Of a stretch of 64,000 bases of DNA, positions 62,401-64,000 are shown in pieces. The position numbers and the translations under genes were made by a program. The stretch is from contig CAUVYP010001207.1 of the NCBI GenBank assembly GCA_963556195.1, positions 372,001-436,000 of the forward strand. Reading direction: 5' to 3'. Numbering within the stretch: the first letter of the stretch is position 1; the number at the start of each line of letters is the position of its first letter. The stretch comes from Sepiola atlantica. Its lineage: Eukaryota > Mollusca > Cephalopoda > Sepiida > Sepiolidae. A model generated the notes under the pieces. The model saw nothing but the letters and a program-made list of their open reading frames with translations. It was not told the origin of the DNA and ran no database searches.

Positions 62401-64000
62401 TCGGATTCTAAAGCATTGTAAATAGATGATTTTGTTCAAGTTGCGGATTCTTAAGGTTTGAAAATAGATGATATCGTTTAAAGTGGGATTCTAAAGCATT
62501 GTAAATAGATGACTTTGTTCAAGTGGCAGAAACTTAAGGTTTGAAAATAGATGATATTGTTTAAAGTACGATTCTAAAGCATTGTAAGTAGATGACTTTA
62601 TTACAGTTGCGGATTCTTAAGGTATTTAAATAGATGACATTGTTTAAAGTCGCATTCTATAGCATTGTAAATAGATGACTTTGTTCAAGTTGCGGATTCT
62701 TAAGGTTTGAATATAGATGATATCGGTTTAAGTCGGAGTATAAAGCATTGTAAATTGATAACTTTGTTCAAGTTGCGGATTCTTAAGGTTTGAAAATAGA
62801 TGATATCGTTTAAAGTCGGATTCTAACGCATTGTAAATAGATGACTTTGTTCAAGTTGCGGATTCTTTAGGTTTGAAAATAGATGATATCGTTTAAAGTC
62901 GGATTCTAAAGCATTGTAAATAGATGACTTTGTTCAAGTTGCGGATTCTTAAGGTTTGAAAATAGATGATATCGTTTAAAGTCGGATTCTAAAGCATTGT
63001 AAATAAATGACTTTGTTAAAGTTGCGGACTCTGATAGTTTGAAAATAGATGATATCCGTTAAAGTCGGATTCTAAAGCATTGTAAATAGATGACTTTGTT
63101 CAAGTTGCGAGTTTTTAAGATTTGAAAATAGATGATATCGTTTAAAGTCGGATTCTAAAGCATTGTAAATAGATGACTTTGTTCAAGTTGCCGATTCTTA
63201 AGGTTTGAAAATAGAAGATAATGTTTAAAGTACGATTCCAAAGCATTGTAAGTAGATTACTTTATTACAGTTGCGGATTCTTAAGGTATTAAAATAGATG
63301 ACATTGTTTAAAGTCGCATTCTAAAGCATTGTAAATAGATGACTTTGTTCAAGTTTCGGATTCTTAAGGTTTTAATATAGATGATATCGGTTTAAGTCGG
63401 AGTATAAAGCATTGTAAATAGATAACTTTGTTCAAGTTGCGGATTCTTAAGGTTTGAAAATAGATGATATCGTTTAAAGTCGGATTCTAACGCATTGTAA
63501 ATAGATGACTTTGTTCAAGTTGCGGATTCTTTAGGTTTGAAAATAGATGATATCGTTTAAAGTCGGATTTTAAAGCATTGTAAATAGATGACTTTGTTCA
63601 AGTGTGGGATTCTTAAGGTTTGAAAATAGATGATATCGTTTAAAGTCGGATTCTAAAGCATTGTAAATAGATGACTTTGTTCAAGTTGCGAGTTCTTAAG
63701 GTTTAAAACTAGATGATATCGTTTAATGTCGGATACGAAAGCATTGTAAATAGATTACTATGTTCAAGTTCCGTACTCTTAAGGTTAGAAAATAGATGAT
63801 ATCATTTGAAGTCGGATTATAAAGCATTGTAAGTAGATGACTTTGTTCAAGTTGCGGATTCTTTAGGTTTGAAAATAGATGATATCGTTTAAAGTCGGAT
63901 TCTAAAGCATTGTAAATAGATGACTTTGTTCAAGTTGCCGATTTTTAAGCTTTGAAAATAGATGATATCGTTTAAAGTCGGATTCCAAAGCATTGTAAAT
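59461..64000. repeat. 4.5-kb higher-order satellite block, copy 2 (runs off the window)
   Basis: This is the second copy of 53080-57560. It differs by scattered substitutions, for example GATGACTTTG against GATGACATTG near 62.26 kb, and by extra monomers near 60.04-60.20 kb. The match was still continuing at the right edge, so the real block is longer than shown. Confidence 0.76.

Larger units (their letters stand above)
21948..64000. repeat. 83-bp satellite DNA array, right arm
   Basis: This is the same array resuming directly after the retrotransposon, about 507 monomers, in the same orientation and phase as the left arm. It continues past the right edge. Variant monomers here include several that are absent or rare on the left: TATTAAAATAGATGACATTG, GAAGATAATGTTTAAAGTACG, GAATATAGATGATATCGG and ATCGTTGCCAGTGTGATTC. 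No coding sequence, RNA gene or foreign insert was seen anywhere in these 42 kb. Confidence 0.98.

Noticed and set aside
1..64000. CRISPR array
   Set aside because: Repeats are directly contiguous, with no unique spacers, and the 83-bp unit varies throughout. This is satellite DNA in a eukaryote.
1..64000. Promoters, terminators, tRNA or rRNA genes in the satellite
   Set aside because: A+T-rich words such as GATATC and TTTAAA occur in every monomer and carry no specific signal. No cloverleaf or rRNA-like sequence was seen.

Overview
This window is almost entirely one head-to-tail satellite DNA array, interrupted by a single retrotransposon insertion. The basic monomer is 83 bp, about 31% G+C, with roughly 750 copies in 1-20553 and 21948-64000. 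All monomers that I read lie in the same orientation. The monomer is itself an old duplication of two related half-units of 41 and 42 bp, each beginning AAATAGATGA. The only convincing coding sequence is the 3' part of a non-LTR (LINE-type) retrotransposon at 20554-21940. It is 5'-truncated, ends in a run of 30 A, and is flanked by a short target-site duplication.

The organism is a eukaryote, almost certainly an animal: long tandem satellite arrays and a LINE reverse transcriptase of the Jockey/CR1 type both point there. The protein style resembles LINEs of flatworms and other invertebrates, but the sequence does not fix the species. The array could be pericentromeric, centromeric, subtelomeric or another heterochromatic block; nothing here decides which.

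Layout: 1-1076 is satellite related to 13.8-14.9 kb. 1077-10186 holds two head-to-tail, nearly identical copies of a 4,555-bp block. 10187-13174 shows a looser repeat of about 1.99 kb (24 monomers). 13175-20553 holds a second tandem duplication (about 3.56 kb) with an extra 413-bp local expansion. 20554-21940 is the LINE. 21948-30830 is satellite with short local 3-mer and 4-mer expansions. 30831-46208 contains several overlapping duplications at offsets of about 3.07-3.4, 3.48, 1.24 and 2.6-2.7 kb. 46209-53080 is mixed satellite. 53080-64000 contains a large duplication at an offset of about 6.4-6.55 kb that runs off the right edge.

No functional gene set is present. The biology on view is satellite evolution: a 41/42-bp unit became an 83-bp dimer, the dimer was amplified into variant monomers, multi-monomer blocks were copied again by unequal exchange, and a LINE landed in one copy. 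No RNA genes, CRISPR arrays, promoters or terminators could be supported. Block boundaries and the statement of near identity come from reading and spot alignment by eye, not from a computed alignment.
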